Positions 62,411 to 64,000 of a stretch of DNA of 64,000 nucleotides are shown here, piece by piece. Each line of letters opens with the position of its first letter. Position 1 is the stretch's first letter. Location: assembly GCF_048771995.1 (NCBI RefSeq), contig NC_133063.1, positions 28,994,810 through 29,058,809 on the forward strand, in the 5' to 3' direction. The translations under genes were made by a program, and so were the position numbers. The notes under the pieces are model-generated. The model was not told the origin of the DNA. It was given only the letters and a program-made list of their open reading frames with translations, and ran no database searches. The DNA is from Taeniopygia guttata. Taxonomy: Eukaryota > Chordata > Aves > Passeriformes > Estrildidae.

Positions 62411-63747
62411 AAGCACCAACCAGCCACAAGGGATTAGGTGTGTGGATCCAGAAAAAAAACCTAAGCATTCTCAGCTTTCTAATAAAGTTAAATGAAATTG
62501 CTCTTAAATCAGAAATGTTATTATAATTGGCTTAATTTACCTGGAACAACCCACAACACACATTTTTTACTTCTGTCTGAAAAATTTTAAGTAATCCATA
62601 TTTTGCAAACCTGACCATCTTTACATGATAGGTGTGCAGAAAAGGAACTTGCAGGTAAAGTTTCTCAACCACCACCTATACTTTGTGATGTAATGTGCTC
62701 AACTGTGTTACTTGTTCAAGTGAATATATGATACTGGCTTGTAAGCATGACTAGCTACCTTATTTGTTCTGCTGTCAGAAACCGAAAGATAAATATTTTC
62801 AAGGAAATAAAAACTCACACTTAGTTCTTTGTAGTGAATTTTTGTTGCATCCAAATTCTATCAAGATCATAGTAATGAATTTCAAATATGGGTCCCAGAG
62901 TACTAAGTAAGCTTATTTAAGAAAAAAAACCCAGGATGTGTATTTCCTTCCTAAACTAAATAAAACTCCCTCTTCCCTCAAAACTAAATCAGCTACTACA
63001 ACCTCCAGCAAGTGGTTTGGGAAGTGACTCCAGAAATACATTTTTCAACTCATTGATTTCAGCTGAACTAAAAGTGTCATATTTTCTTAGAAAATTGTAA
63101 AGGGTATTTATCTGTTACTGTCACACTTTAATGAACTACTCTGTTCTTCAGGAGAAAAACCCACAACACAACACAAGGGAAAGTCTGATGTTTACATCAG
63201 TAGAAATGTCTTTTTCATTGGAAGGGTGCAATTATTATTATGCAAGACAAATCATAAAATCCCCGATTTTTCTACCTTATCAGTTTCATAAAATCATGTT
63301 CCCTAAGGATGTCATTGATTAGTTGCACATGTTCTTTCAGTGACATCTGAAATACTTAATTGTCGGTTATCTTTTCTCCTTCACTAAGTAAAATATAGTC
63401 ACAAAATTGCAAAAGGGACTTGTTCTGCCTTAACCTTAGCTAGATGCCATCATGCAGTGGAAAACAGTGCTAAAATATCACAGGATAATGCTCTCCAACA
63501 AGGGAGACATATAAACAGCATAATGATTTCCCATGAGTTTCCTTTTTAGAAAATTGTCACTAAAGCCAGGGTAAATGGTGACATATCTTCATAGAGGACA
63601 CTGTGAAATCGAACACTGGCATTCTAGTTAGGCCCACACCTACTCATCAGCCAATTATAACAGTAACTGAACATCTTGCTGAAAACCTGAACAAGACCAC
63701 TTTGCTAACCTTCAGAGATCATGCCACAGAAATGCATAATTTTCTAC

Positions 63748-63779
63748 TACTATTATTATTATTATTATTATTATTATGC
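63748..63779 (+). repeat. (ATT)n microsatellite
   Basis: About nine or ten copies of the trinucleotide tat/att in an AT-rich context. The polyleucine-like translation is compositional. Confidence 0.9.
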
Positions 63780-64000
63780 TTATTTTGTTTATTATTGCTG
63801 TTTTTAATGAAGAAAGATCTAAAAATGAACTTCTTACAGTCATTTATCACACTTTCTTGAGGTTGCTGGAAAAACTGTTGGAAAGAGAGGAAAGAGAGTG
63901 GGAGCGAAGTTACAGGGTTTTTACAGACTTTTCTATTAGGGTTTAGTTTAAAAGGCTGTACTGTTAGGGTGAGAAAGTTCATGACAGTTTTTCCTCTCTT

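Larger units (their letters stand above)
58536..64000 (-). other. SNX24: SNX24 intron upstream of the PX C-terminal exon (partial)
   Basis: At least 5.5 kb with no further SNX24 exon: I looked for the expected VRNWVPKVLEQRRQGLETYLQ-type sequence on the minus strand and did not see it. It contains a poly-A run at 59,589-59,615, the solo LTR, A/C-rich low-complexity DNA at 62,286-62,410, and an (ATT)n run near 63,752-63,777. Confidence 0.75.

Overview
This is a window of bird nuclear DNA, most likely from a passerine. It contains CR1 LINE fragments in both orientations, one 1.38 kb solo LTR of a type I associate with songbirds, short GT-AG exons in AT-rich introns, and CpG islands at promoters. 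Nothing prokaryotic, plasmid or phage-like is present. Three genes are recognisable from their protein sequence: PRDM6, PPIC and SNX24. Their order and orientations match human 5q23.2. That block is Z-linked in chicken, so a Z chromosome origin is likely but is inferred here.

Left part (1-10,280). PRDM6 lies on the minus strand. Its first coding exon is 8781-9303, a probable non-coding first exon ends at 9883, and the start site is probably near 10,250. Positions 1-8780 are intron and run out of the window before the SET (PR) domain and zinc finger exons. Several CpG-rich blocks are scattered from about 1.3 to 14.9 kb, as is usual around a developmental regulator.

Middle part (10,280-41,900). 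This is the head-to-head intergenic interval between PRDM6 and PPIC. It has GC-rich DNA with a 36-bp minisatellite, a 255-bp TTTC tract, and then about 27 kb of AT-rich DNA with no gene I can support. That AT-rich stretch holds a 615-bp pentanucleotide array, a perfect 23-bp-arm hairpin and several CR1 pieces.

Right part (41,900-64,000). PPIC (cyclophilin C, five exons, 206 residues, complete) is on the plus strand from 41,956 to a poly(A) signal at 50,354. SNX24 is on the minus strand and convergent with PPIC. Its last four coding exons lie between 52,665 and 58,535, and its 3' UTR ends near 51,895. The first SNX24 exons are outside the window. The solo LTR sits in the large SNX24 intron.

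I found no undescribed multi-gene system. The most distinctive signals are structural: a 20-bp degenerate repeat array just upstream of the PPIC start codon, the pentanucleotide array with matching transition zones on both sides, and the perfect hairpin at 33.3 kb.
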